Shown: positions 1-11,116 of the stretch, in pieces
Numbering within the stretch: position 1 is the stretch's first letter
Layout: every line of letters starts with the position of its first letter
Assembly (NCBI GenBank): GCA_963691655.1
Contig: OY829326.1
Location: 78,485,235-78,549,234, forward strand
Source: Toxonevra muliebris
Taxonomy: Eukaryota; Arthropoda; Insecta; Diptera; Pallopteridae
Direction of reading: 5' to 3'
Length of the DNA stretch: 64,000 nt
The notes under the pieces: generated by a model
Told to the model about the DNA's origin: nothing
Database searches by the model: none
The model's input: only the letters and a program-made list of their open reading frames with translations
Translations under genes and position numbers: made by a program

Positions 1-1001
1 CTTGCAATTATTTAAGTATATTCATGATTTAATTCAAGTATGCTTCAGCATCTGTACTTTTAAAGTTACGCAAAAACTTTATATTTTCACAAATCGAATC
101 ACAAATAGAATTGTGTCATTTTAATTAAATATTTTTAATTATTAAAACAAAAAACAATAATTCATTTAATCAAGAAAATATGTTGTGTGCATGCAAAACA
201 TGCTGCAGTTGTATGTTGTAAGTAAGATACATGCAGCAGCAACAACAGCAACAGCAGCAATGCAAATCATTTATATGAAAGTTCAATGTGATCGCAAAAT
301 TACCGGCGGCAACAACGGAAACTGCTGCAACACCGACATCAAAAGTAAAAGTAGCAACTTGTTATCAATAATGTAACAATCAATTTCAGCAATATTTCAT
401 GTCACCAATATTTATGTCGCAATATTATTTTTTTAATATTTACATTTTCAATAAACACGAAAGTTTAAAACTTTTAACGATATTAATGACATATTCATGA
501 GAACTGGATGCATCAGTTTTTGAAATGGTACCTATTAAATTTGATTCTGGTAGCCTGGAACTAGCTTCAAGTGTTGACGCAGAAATAAAATATGAAAAAA
601 CACAAGGCAATGAAGAGTAAATTTAAAATCCTTTTAATCCTACCTATGTATGTACGAGCGAAAAATAGGTAGGATTAAGAAAACCACATTTCTCTGTTTC
701 TTGTGAAATTCTTTCAATGTCATTCTATAGAATTTTTTATTTTGTGAGTTTTTGGTGTCCCAAATACAATAATTTCACAAATCTGCGACTACAAATATAT
801 GCGAATTCACAGTTGATTGTAAATTCATTGTAACCCTGCAGAATTATAAAAGTTGATGGCACCGCTATAACTTATACATCATTATAATAACAAAAACATT
901 GCTTTGTTGGTGAAAAGATCCTTAATTGTCAAAAATATGGGACGTAAACACGCAGCTTCTGACAGCTAATGCTCTGTTAGAAAGAAAAATTAAGAAGGAA
1001 G

Positions 1002-1177
1002 TGTAAAGTACTTTATTAAGAGTAATAAAAATACAAACAGTTTATTTGTTTTAATAAATTTTTTGCAATGCTTTATTTTTTGCGCGTACGCTGATCAAAA
1101 AAAAATTAAAAGAACACAGAAAAGAAAAAGATTAAAAATAAGATGTTGTCAGCATTGAATACACTATTACTACTACA
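1002..1177 (-). repeat. Probable 3' LTR of the gypsy remnant
   Basis: Read on the minus strand, a purine-rich tract (AAGGGGGAG, 1181-1190) follows the end of a gypsy pol reading frame and is followed at once by TGTAGTAG. The segment finishes in TACTTTACA at 1002, so it has the TG...CA ends expected of an LTR, and it contains AATAAA signals near its far end. At 176 bp it is short. No second LTR is visible, so the distal boundary is an inference. Confidence 0.45.
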
Positions 1178-1209
1178 CTACTCCCCCTTAGTAATGGCAT
1201 AAGTTATTG

Positions 1210-2353
1210 TTAAAAGTTAATTTTTGTTAAAATGATTAAAATTACTTCTTTCATATTTTCGTAAGTGCGCAAACCGGTGGGTGCTTGTTGAAATATTTGC
1301 GGATTGGTAGGCATGTTGTGTGGCTGCGAAGAATTAGATGATGCCCCGGATTCGTTCGCTGAAGTAGGGTTAAAAACATGGTCGGTGGCCAAGTGGACCG
1401 GTTTGAGCCGTTCCACGTTTACGTTGACCTCTTCACCGTTGACGTTGATGGTGAAAACCCGGTCGTCTACTCTTTCTGATACTTGGTTAGGTCTAGAGTA
1501 TGGCTGCTGCAAAGGGCGTTTGACCATATCCTGCCTAAAGAAAACTTGAGAGCAGGTATATAGGTTGCGAAAGTCATTTAGGAAGAACGTGGAATCCTCT
1601 GTGGGTCTTTATGCGTGAAACAGGTTTGCAAGTCAAATGTGCTCATCACATGACAAGCAGTTGATCGCCCATTGGGTAATATCTTTAGACATTGACGTCC
1701 AAACGTAGCGTTTTGAAATTATTTTTTTGTGGCTCTACCACTGTGGTGGGCTAAGTTGTGGAAAGCGTCGAAGACTTTACGGCGCAAAGGCTGCGAGACG
1801 AATGGTCGAATGCTTACAGGTAGAAACATCTTAGAATATTGGCCGCTTGTCTGGTCCACATACCAATTTCTGGAATTTCAATGACGTAGTGTTCTTTAGT
1901 AGTAGATTCTTCAATTTCTCGTCAGTTGATTGTAATTCTGCAAGATCACGAGAATGAATGATGCAAAGGCGTCTATAATTGACAGTGCATCCGCCACATC
2001 ATTTTCTCAGCCGGCGATCTAGTGAATGATTGTGCTAAATTGACTAATGAAGCTGAGCTACCTCAACTGACGGGGCTAATAGAAAATTCTCTTCATTCTA
2101 TCCAGGGTTGGAAATATTTGACAGCTTCATAAACAGCTGTGAGTTCCTGTCATCAGTACTATAATTGAGGTGTGTGGGTGATAACTTTTTGGAGAAGAGT
2201 CCAGTGGTCCCCACTCGTTGTGAACTTTCTGTTTGAGCACTGCACCGAGTGCCGTACCCGAAGCATCAGTTGTGAGACGGAATTCAGCGTTGAGCGAATG
2301 ATGACACAAAAGTGTAGCTTCTGCGATTTTACTCTTAACTAAGGAAAACGCCG
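1210..2353 (-). pseudogene. Ty3/gypsy pol remnant (RNase H to integrase C-terminus)
   Basis: Minus-strand frames show, in pol order: an RNase H start (LTTDASGTALGAVL, about 2310-2200), the integrase zinc-binding region (FVSQPLRRKVFDAFHNLAHH, then a CLSC pair, about 1820-1650), and the integrase C-terminal module (RVFTINVNGEEVNVNVERLKP, split here only for length: RVFTINVNGEEV then NVNVERLKP, about 1480-1390). The catalytic DDE core that should separate the zinc-binding and C-terminal parts is missing, and several frameshifts and stops are present. It lies next to a polypurine tract and a putative LTR. It continues on the far side of the Transib insertion at 3812. Confidence 0.8.
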
Positions 2354-3811
2354 CACAGTGGTGCGTTTGATCGATTTAGACGTGATAAATTCAAAGTCGA
2401 ATTTAAGTTTATTTTTATTGTTAGGCATTAAAAATTTTTTTTCTAGTGACCTAATCGCTATTTACATTATCTAATTACAAGTGAAAGTGCGTGGTTGTGA
2501 TTATTCATATTGAAACCAATATGCACTTTCAATCCATGCAATTTGAAAAAAACGGAAATTTTTTAGTTCTGAGTTACTTAGAGTCTTGAACAAAATTTCA
2601 AAAATTTGTTTAGCTATGTACTTTAAAATAAAATAAAAATTGTTAAAATATCTTTTATAAAGTTGTTGTAATAAAGTTTTAAGGTTTCTTATTACCTAAA
2701 AAATTAATGTACTGTAAATATTTTAGAAAACCTATATTTGAGTATATTTTTGTAACGTCATGAAATTAATATTTTTCAAATAGGTGTAATATCTATTTTC
2801 ATAATTTGAAGAGGTTTTGCTTCGCACGAATTTATACGGAGAACTCAAATATGATGTTTTTCGGGTTGATGTCTTGACAAAAGTTATTCATCTATGCCTT
2901 GGCTACAATTTTGGAATAAAACAACAAATTTTCTTTAGTTTACCAATGGTGGTCGTAAAACTGAAAAATTCAATCAAAATCTACTGAAAAGAAAAAATTT
3001 CATAAGGCCTCAAAAAATCCAGAAACGTCAAACCCTTTGTAAATTTTACTCTACTAGTCAAGTACTTTCATCTTAAAATGTAATTGTTCACTACCCAAAT
3101 AATAGCCCGGAAATTGTTGTACAGTGTATACAAAATTTTCTGTTTTATTAAATGCACTTCTCTATGTTTCTTCAGATGTAGTTGGTAACCCTACTCTATG
3201 CAAGTAACTTAAGTTGTCTGTCTACTTATATAGATGAACTCAAGAGTAGAAAAGTTTCTGAAATCAAATAATATCTACTGGCCCCGCATGTGTTTTGAAA
3301 AATCCGAAATTTTCGTCCATAATTTTTGATTTTTCAAATATATGACTTTGACTCTCTTGTGGGACCATTGAATATAAACAACTTAGAAAAATTATTCTTG
3401 TATTTTGTTACTCTCTTATTAAGAGTAATAAAAAAGATATGAACATTGAAACAACTTTGACTAAAAAATTGATAAAAAACAAATTTCAAATTTTCGGAAT
3501 TTTTAAGATCCATGCGGGTCCGGTAAACATCATCTGATTTCAAAAAATGTTTTACTCTTTTGTCTATCTATGTGAGTAAAAACTTTTTGCTCTATTGCTT
3601 TCTGATTTGTCTAAATGTTTGGCTATTTATTCTCAAAAACACTTTTGTCCATCACTGCATACCAATAATTTACGCAATATGGGCAAAGTGGGCGTGGTTA
3701 ATGGTTAAAATAGTCATAATTGTATATATTTGTGTAAGATAGGACTAAAACATTGATTTGCATCGATAACAAAATTTATCACGTCTAGTTTGTATGAAAC
3801 GCTCCACTGTG
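2354..3811. mobile_element. Non-autonomous Transib-type DNA transposon
   Basis: The element is 1458 bp. Its ends are inverted repeats: CACAGTGGTGCGTTT at 2354 and the reverse complement of CACAGTGGAGCGTTT ending at 3811, with a further shared block TAGACGTGATAAATT about 25-40 nt in. Both sides are flanked by the same five bases, CGCCG (2349-2353 and 3812-3816). A CACWRTG terminus and a GC-rich 5-bp duplication of type CGNCG are hallmarks of Transib, the superfamily related to RAG1; here the terminal heptamer is CACAGTG, the same as the V(D)J heptamer. No transposase is recognisable inside. It interrupts a gypsy RNase H frame that resumes on the other side. Confidence 0.88.
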
Positions 3812-3862
3812 CGCCGCTTCGGCCGTGCCAGGGAACGGGTAGTTTATAATTTTTTTTTAATC
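3812..3862 (-). pseudogene. Continuation of gypsy pol beyond the Transib insertion
   Basis: The bases directly outside the Transib element continue the minus-strand pol frame found at 2300-2353; once one copy of the CGCCG duplication is discounted, the frame runs on without shift across the junction (residues such as GTAEA precede it). Beyond about 3862 the similarity is no longer visible. Confidence 0.6.
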
Positions 3863-4558
3863 TTTGTGTAAGTAAGGTAAAAACTAACGACCCACCTACA
3901 TCAGCAACCAAACGAGGACGTAATATCAAAACGGTGCGAAAGCGCTAATTGGGTTCGTGGCTGTAACCATCACTTTAACCAACTAAGCAACGCAGAGCAT
4001 TTTTTTATAAATTTTCATATCTATTTTAATTAAAAAGTTTGACAGAAGTAAAAGTTCCGTGCATGATTAAAAATTTCAAAAATTTTCATAATTTGTATTT
4101 GTATTTTTAATTTAAACAGTTTTCTGTGGAAATATTGACACTATTAACGTGTTTTTTTATTTCATTTTTTATATGTTTGTTTATACTCCGTATGCAATTA
4201 CCCACAATTGTTGATAAACTTGCACGATATTGTTATTTATTTATACTACTCATTAGCACAGTTTTCCTTAATATTCTTTACTTGAGCATCTGCTACCTCA
4301 TGCTCAGCTTTGTTCTTGTACTCATTTTTCAGCATCATTATTACCAACTTCATGCAACATTTTGCAAGCATGTGTTTGTTGCTAATTGCAATGACGACAC
4401 AACGTTGACAGCGTTGAAAATTTGTTAACATCTTTTACTTTACTGTAGCGCAATTTTCTTTGGTTTCTTTTTTTCGGTTGTTGCGCTACAACCAACAGGT
4501 ACTTCAAGTGTTGCTTACTCAAATTGCATTTCCCTTTCCCGTTACACACTTAACTCTA

Positions 4559-4577
4559 TGTGTGTGTGTGTGTGTGT
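4559..4577. repeat. (TG)n microsatellite
   Basis: About nine TG dinucleotides in a row within the intron, followed by GTAGGG. Confidence 0.9.
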
Positions 4578-5689
4578 AGGGTGTCTATTTCCTTTTTGGC
4601 ATCGCTGCCTGCTGGTGGCTTACATATATCTCAAAAACGCTGATGATGTTTGTAAGAGTATGAAACGAAGAAGGTATGGAAGTGAAAGAAGAAATGAAAA
4701 TGTCAAATGTTGCAAATCGATATTTGTTTCACTACTACATACATACTTTTACATACATATTTACATGCATACACTTCCTGCTAGAGGAAATGTGCTCATC
4801 ACATAAAAATTATTTAGTTGCTTTCGCTCTTCTTCTTCTTATTTTGCTGCTATATATAAGAGTAGATTTATGTGTGTGTGTGGGAATGTTTCTGAGTGTC
4901 GGTGTGGAAATTGAGGTTACATTGGCGTATGGATAATTGCATCTGCTGCATTTTATGCTCGATTGAATTGTGAATTAATTTTTTCTGCTTCTTTTTTTTT
5001 ATTTTCTTCTCTTTCTAAAGTTAAGTGTTGATAAAAACTGTGTGGAAATAGTTTTTAAGAGCAGTTAAATAGTTGAAGTGTAAAGCTTATGTGATTTTTC
5101 ATCTTCAGAGTTAGTCTCTGATTGATATTAGAATTTTCAATGATTGTTCGAAGAATTGCTGGTAATATCAACAGCAATAATTCCCTAACACAATTGAAAA
5201 TATAATCGCTAAAAGTTTCAAACCCAGCAACTCTTTATGCATATAATTAAGTTAGGTTTGATTTGAGTAATAATTTTATCTGCTATTCCAATCCAATTAG
5301 CGGATTTGATTGGGTACCACAAACTCAGGGTGTTTTGGGGATTCGTGTATCCTCCCTCTCCCGAAATGTGGAACTTCTTCTTTTTAATATTGATTGCCAG
5401 AGCAAAGAAAAAAAAAACAAAGTAAAATTTATAATTTATTTTTACTTCTTTCGTTTTCCTAAGTCAGAAATATAAAAATGAGGAATTTCAAATTTTAATT
5501 ACACTACGCGACCAAATTCTATTTGTTGTCTTTGGCATGGGGTTTAACGTCGGATTCTAAACAGGGACTGTAATTATTATAAGCAATAGCTAAAAAATCT
5601 AAATTTAATATTTATTTGGTGATTTCGATCAACGATAATAATTATTACCTGATTTTAATTTCTTCGATCTGGCATAAAATTATTACTTC

Positions 5690-6352
5690 ATTTTTAACGT
5701 TTTGCTCAACTGAAAAAAACAAATTATGATTTTTATTTTTTTTTTTCGAGAATAAAAATTATTGTTTGAGTTGAGTTAAACATTTTTGCTTAGAAATAAA
5801 AATTATTTTTTGAGTTTTGTTTCCTTTCTCGGGAATATTTTCCTTATCTTGGCACTTTCGTCGACGGATTCTTTATTTGATGGAGAGTCCTTAATCGAAC
5901 TCAAAAGACGTCCAAGTTAGAAAGTTCATCTTTGGGTTTGGGTATCTTAGAAAACTGTGTTTGAACGACAATTGGCGTCGGTGGAAACACTTTCTGACAT
6001 GCCGTTGGTTCACCTTCATGAATTTTTGCTCTACAATTGAGTCATTGATGTACTAACGGTACCGCTTATAGTGCTGGACTGCATGTGTAAGCAATGCAAT
6101 TTTGTGAAGCGTCTTTTATCAACGCATTCCAACAATAACTCATTGATAATTTTTTTATTCATTCGTAAACGGCAGTGTAAAAGGGAAAAAATTTATCTTC
6201 GTGCTCACAAGTTTTGAGTTTTTCGTTTTGAAAAAAAAAAAATAATAATAAAACTCAAACATTAATTTTTATTTCCGAGTAGGAATATAAAACTCAGAAA
6301 ATAATTTTTATTCCTAAACTAAAAAAGGAAACTCAAAAAATTATTTTTTTTC
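5690..6352. repeat. AT-rich foldback-like inverted repeats
   Basis: Copies of a motif AATAAAAATTATTNTTTGAGTTT occur in plus orientation near 5750 and 5795, and reversed copies (AACTCAAANAATTATTTTT) near 6250, 6290 and 6330, so the two halves could fold on each other. The central part (about 5860-6190) is less AT-biased and unrecognised. The right arm runs into a TTAA where another element has inserted, and continues at 6824-6900. Confidence 0.5.
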
Positions 6353-6356
6353 TTAA

Positions 6357-6819
6357 CCCTTTCAGCGGCAAAGTTGCCTGAGAGCAACTCCACCACTTTG
6401 TCGTCTTAAAGCTTAGGCTATGACTGATTTTTTTCTTTGGATTAGGAAGTTACTAATAATGTTTTGAGAAGATGAATCAAAACAATCCACTCAAATTTTA
6501 TTGTAACTGTCAAAGTTATTTTAAATAAAGTGCAGTTGTATCTTCGTAAATTAGTTATTCTTCAAATTGGAGTCATCTAAAGAAAGTGGTTTGTTCTCAA
6601 TAATGACTAAATAAAATTTCAAAATAATTATAAAACTTTGTTCTTCAAACATTTCAAATCATAAAACAAAAATATTGATTTGAAATTTTTTTCCACACCA
6701 AAAGCAAACCTCTCTAGCGCGTAAACGGTAGGGCGATTTCCAATTTGGCCCATACACTCCTAGGATAATTATTAAAAAAAAAAAATTGAACAACAGGAGA
6801 AAATTCAGGGTCGAAAGGG
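6357..6819. mobile_element. TTAA-flanked MITE, 463 bp (piggyBac type)
   Basis: The element lies between two TTAA sites (6353-6356 and 6820-6823) and has short inverted ends: CCCTTTC on the left, GAAAGGG on the right. On the left, 16 nt inside the TTAA, there is a perfect hairpin GTTGC-CTGAGA-GCAAC. It sits in a symmetrical target, TTTTTTCTTAAGAAAAAAA, inside the right arm of the foldback repeat. TTAA duplication is diagnostic of piggyBac-type transposition; there is no coding sequence. Confidence 0.65.
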
Positions 6820-7124
6820 TTAAGAAAAAAATATAAATCGAAAAATAATTTTTTTAGTTGATCAAAAATATAAAAATTAAACAATCATTTTTTGTACTAG
6901 ATCAAATCTATAAATAATAATTAGTTTTCATTTTTGGGGGTAACGATTTCACAAAATATTTATTATTAGCAACTGTTTTTGACTTGATGTTTTCATCCTA
7001 GAACTGAGTTTAAAACGATTCAAAATTAATTAAAGATAGGAGAAATTGTCAGATTATTAAACTTATTTGCTATTTAGGTAAAACAAGCAATATTTTATAC
7101 TGTATTTTTGGATAAGACTTGTGT

Positions 7125-7265
7125 GAGATATATTTGTATACGGACAGAAGGGGCCTTCAGTTTTATGCCGTAACCAAACGGCAAACTGAAAAGTTTTTCC
7201 TAAGCAATTTTTACTTTTGGAGGGTTGCCATTTGCGATAATTTTGACCAGAGCACTACTAAACTA
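7125..7265 (-). repeat. SINE body copy
   Basis: The minus strand reads GGCAACCCTCC, then TACGGCATAAAACTG and AGGCCCCTTC, matching the body of the SINEs at 24105-24395 and 47870-48075 in order and spacing. No tRNA-like head is evident, so it is 5'-truncated. Confidence 0.6.
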
Positions 7266-8379
7266 CAGTCACCATATTAAAGAGACACCCCAGTTGTGGC
7301 GCAAAAAATTTACCTTTTTCAAGAATTTTTTCCAAGTAAACCACTAAAGTTTTTTGCAGCAACTATTTACTATCTGAAAGTACATATATTGGTCTTAACT
7401 TTAACCAATTTTTATTGAAATATATTTAAAACTTTATGAGCAATGAGCGGCCCCGCAGACAACTTTCTGGAAAACTTGTTTTGCGGTGGTCAATATTTTG
7501 CAAATCCGGATCATCTAAAGAGCAATGAAATAGATTTACTTTTATTATAAGATCATCTAGTGATTAATCGAAGGATTTCAATAAATATACATATTTAACA
7601 CAATTGCGGCTTTTCAAAGTTAACAGTTCGATTTTCAGTAAGAAAACGATAATTTTTCAGCTGCATAAAAAATAGTTTTGCATAAAAAAAAACTTTCGCT
7701 GAATCATTATATTATTATGTACTGAAAAAGCATATAAGATTTGAAAATAATCTGTTCCGTGTTCTGTTGAGTAATCGTGGTCACTGACATCAAAAATGTC
7801 ATTTTGGGAAAAACGCGTTTAAAGTTTCAACTTACCTTAATGTCTAGAAGAAACATTTTTTTTTTACAATCACAAAGATTCATCAATTTTAGCCGTATCA
7901 ACTTAAAAATTTGCAGACCCATTTTTTAAAACACATACTTTAAGAAAAAAAATTGAGTTTTTGAAAATTACAACTTAACAATCAGTTTAACATTTTTGTA
8001 CAAATTTTTTTAAAATAGCGCAATCGACCAAAATGTTTCCTTATAGATCTTAAATAAGTTAGCCGGTTTAGCGTTTATTAAAAATAGCTGTCAGATTTCC
8101 AGGAAACTTTGCTTGTACATTGTATTGTTTTTCTAGTTCTCTATTGGTAAAGTAGCTCTATTGGTAATGTAGCTTTCCTAAACAACATATCACCCAATAT
8201 TTTTCCCTGGCTTACGAGAAAAAAGTACAGCTAGAATTTTTACAAGATATTGCGATGGTTCAATTTCCAATATATATTTACTTACTTAATACTCCATACT
8301 TTAAGCTTCACTTCAAATATCTACATTTTATAAAATTCTCATTTAATACTCGTTATTTCTTCTCTTTTATTTCTTTTAG

Positions 8380-8589
8380 TGAAATTTTTACGTGAAGTCA
8401 CCCCATACTTCCGCAAAGCTAGTATTATCTCCGAAGTGGGTTGGGAGCTGCAGCGAGCATTTCTTTGCCCGCTGGGACCGGGAGTGCCAACTTCACCGCC
8501 TGCACCGAAGACAACACCACGCGCAGATACGCGTTATATACCGTTACAACTTACACATTTGGCGCGAAATTTGAAATACATCGATCCGG
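8380..8589 (+). CDS. Syn1: Syntrophin, exon encoding PH1b start (gene partial at 5' end)
   Basis: This is the first visible exon of an alpha/beta-type syntrophin, a submembrane adaptor that binds the C-terminus of dystrophin/dystrobrevin and, through its PDZ domain, channels and signalling proteins. The exon opens in phase 1 (G|TG AAA) with KFLREVTPYFRKASIISEVG, the segment that directly follows the PDZ domain and begins the second half of the split PH1 domain. It goes on through a Pro/Gly-rich insert and DTRYIPLQLTHLARNLKYID. The donor is G|GTGAGTAT at 8589/8590, leaving one base that joins AA of the exon at 21769 to give Glu. The six exons add 382 complete codons plus stop. Resemblance to fly Syn1 rather than the gamma-type Syn2 rests on the REVTPYFRKAS-type segment. 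Confidence 0.93.
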
Positions 8590-9707
8590 GTGAGTATCTG
8601 TAAAAAATGAAAGGAAAAAAAAAACAAACGCACACACATTCAGAAAAAGGAAAATTAATTAAAGCTCAAAAACGGCAAAAAGAAAATGAAAATTGCAAAA
8701 TTTATGCTTCAAAGTAAACAAAAAACATTTTCTTTTACACTTTTTGATTGACATCATTTTCACACAAACTCACGCACCAATTCATTTTCTTTCTATGTAT
8801 TTATATGTGAGTGAGTGCGTGTGTATTTGTATTTGTGTGAACGCGCTATATTTTCATGAAGAAATATCTAAAATTACAATGAATGCCAAATGGAGTAACG
8901 CCTGTCATTTACAAACTCATCCAAATACATACGAGTACATACATACATACACATATACACATTTATATTCAAATACATTCCTGCTGATTGCATGCAGTGT
9001 TGCATTTTGTGCAGTATTAATAAATGTATGTAAAGTGTAAAGAGAAAGGAAAAGATTTAATGTGGCTTGTGCATGCAGTTAGTGGTAGAGTTAAAATAAC
9101 CCAGCAAATCATCCCATGTTCCCATCCTGACCGTGCGTATGAAACCGAACCCCACTTTTCTCAGAGATGGCGTTGGCTGCCGAATTGTCAATAGCGTCAA
9201 TTAAACGCTGTCATAACACGTACGCTGTCATTGAACGTAGCTAGCCTTCGCTTATCATTTTGAAATGACATTTAGCGTTTTTTTGTATTTTGACAACATA
9301 ACATTTAATTTTTGAGCTTCGCGAAAAAAATGTTTACTTGTTTTCGAAAAAAAACGAAGGTAAGTTACTCGCAACGTAAAAAATAATTCTCGTTTGTAAT
9401 ACCTAACAAGCAGCGGAAACAATATTTCTTATAAAATAAAAGTTACTGTTAACGTAAATAACAATTCTCTTTTTTCATTCTTGTCAAGCAACGTAAAATA
9501 TTTCTTAGTAAATAATAATTTTGGTCCAAGAAAAAGATTTATGTTACAATATGTTGTAATAGTTATATTGCAATATTTTTCATGAAAAACTTATAACTGT
9601 TACGTCCCTGGTTTATTCATTTCCTCAGCTTCAATACATTCTATATACATTAGATTGCTTTTCTTGTTATCAGTGAACGGCTACTTGTTTTCTCAAAAAA
9701 GTCGTGG

Positions 9708-10362
9708 TGGTCCGAAACCGACAGCCAAATAGTGTTTCGAAACCGACCTCCTTTCTATTTTCTTTTTCGAATGCAATTTAATTTTAACGTTTTTTTTCTG
9801 TGTAAAATAAATAGGAAATCATTTTTTTTAAGAATGAGACGTGGATTCATGCGAAATACTTGCGACGCCGAAATGGCTGAAATCGCTGAACGCGAAAATG
9901 CAAAACAAAGGAAAGAAAAAAAAAAACGAAAGAAGTAAAAAAAAAGAAAAATCAAACAGAAAATAGAAATGCCGTTGACGAGCGGCATCCGTACTTGCAC
10001 AAAAACTACACGCACAAATTTCTATGAGAATAAAAATAAAAGTTTCATTCGTTTTTTTTTTAATCTAAGTCATAGTGTTTTATTTACTTAACATTAAAAA
10101 AATAACAAAATAATATCGCGTTTTCCCGTCATTCTCTGCAAAAAAAATAGAAGATCGGTTTCGGAAACCCCCAATTTCGGCTTAGAAACACCATTTTTGA
10201 GAATGTCGAAATGCCTCTGTATCTCCCACTTAACCACACCTACCGACATGAAATGTAGAGGGATAACCCATCTACAGAGTCCAACTGTTAAATTAGCAAA
10301 AGCAATAATTTTTAAAGCATTATGGCCATTATAATTTGGGGGTCGGTTTGGGACCACTCTCC
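9708..10362. repeat. Element with nested inverted repeats (AAACCGAC arms)
   Basis: The left end GTGGTCCGAAACCGAC (9708-9723) is matched in reverse by GTCGGTTTGGGACCAC near 10342-10357. A second inner pair, TTTCGAAACCGACCTCC (about 9733-9749) and its reversed counterpart around 10152-10170, lies inside the first. This layout suits a MITE or a foldback element built on a repeated AAACCGAC motif. I cannot define a target-site duplication or assign a superfamily. Confidence 0.45.
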
Positions 10363-10812
10363 CATACTATATCCAAAACTTATTTAAACTTCAAAAAGCG
10401 CTACTGGAACTTTCGATGCCTTCTAACATTGCTTTACTTCTTTCAATTCCTTAATTTAATTTTAGAAGGGAATGAAAATTCTAGTTGAAGTCAATAAAAA
10501 ATTTTTTGAGCGTTACAACTGAAATTCTAAAATAATTTTTACCAGTTGATTTATTTGGCCAGACAATAATAATTTTCTGATTTTTTTTTATGCTAAGGGG
10601 AAAAAATAATTTTTTAATTTTTATGGTTTTCATCGAAAGGAAAAAATCCGAACAAAGATTTTTCATCTATGTAGAAACTACACAAACAAACAACAAAATC
10701 AACACTTCAATGTAGTGATGGGAACTATCGAGTGATTTCAACAATTGGAAGACTGAATATTGGCAAAAAATTTTGCATTCATCGGAAAAATCACTCATAA
10801 CTAATTTTTTAA

Positions 10813-11116
10813 CTATCGAACTGTTGGCTTTATTGACAAAAACCGCTCCCATAATAACTTGCAATTTAATGCTACGCACAAATAAGCGATACTTTGTGCA
10901 ACATTTTAAGACCTGGCTCCGAATCACAAAGCTGGGGAGCGTTTTGATTTTTTCCTTTTGATCACAAAATATTGCAAAAGAATTTTGGGAAAAAATTTTG
11001 CCAATTAGTAAGAAGAACTCAAAGGGTTATAGCATTGCTATTAAAATTTTGTAAGCACCTATTTTATGCAAAATCAAAGTGAATGTTGTCTATTGGCAAT
11101 ATCGGACATTAAAGGG
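10813..11116. mobile_element. Candidate TTAA-flanked MITE, 304 bp
   Basis: The segment lies between TTAA at 10809-10812 and TTAA at 11117-11120. The right end, read inward, is CCCTTTAATGTCCGATA followed by TTGCCAATAGACAA. The left end has a similar block, TTGGCTTTATTGACAA, at nearly the same distance. The outermost bases of the left end (CTATCG) do not match the right end, so this remains tentative. Confidence 0.35.

Larger units (their letters stand above)
1..8379 (+). other. Upstream intron of the syntrophin gene (partial)
   Basis: This stretch precedes the first recognisable syntrophin exon and ends in a good acceptor (pyrimidine-rich tract, then TTTTAG at 8374-8379). I see no exon encoding the PDZ or PH1a domain here, so those exons probably lie before base 1. 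Apart from the transposon remnants listed separately it holds AT-rich DNA, a CAG/CAA-rich tract at 233-262 and a GT microsatellite. The unassigned parts (1-1001, 3863-5689, 6900-7120, 7270-8379) show only short, biased open frames that I regard as chance. Confidence 0.7.

Noticed and set aside
185..376. Open frame with a CAG/CAA-rich stretch near the window start, as a possible exon
   Set aside because: Residues match no syntrophin segment, no convincing splice sites surround it, and simple CAG/CAA runs are common in fly introns.
3334..3543. 69-residue frame inside the Transib element as a transposase fragment
   Set aside because: It shows no RAG1/Transib-like residues and is Phe/Asn/Lys-rich as expected of AT-rich DNA.
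8693..9040. 115-residue frame after the first syntrophin exon
   Set aside because: It crosses catacata microsatellites, giving Thr/Tyr/Ile/His repeats; no sign of a real protein.
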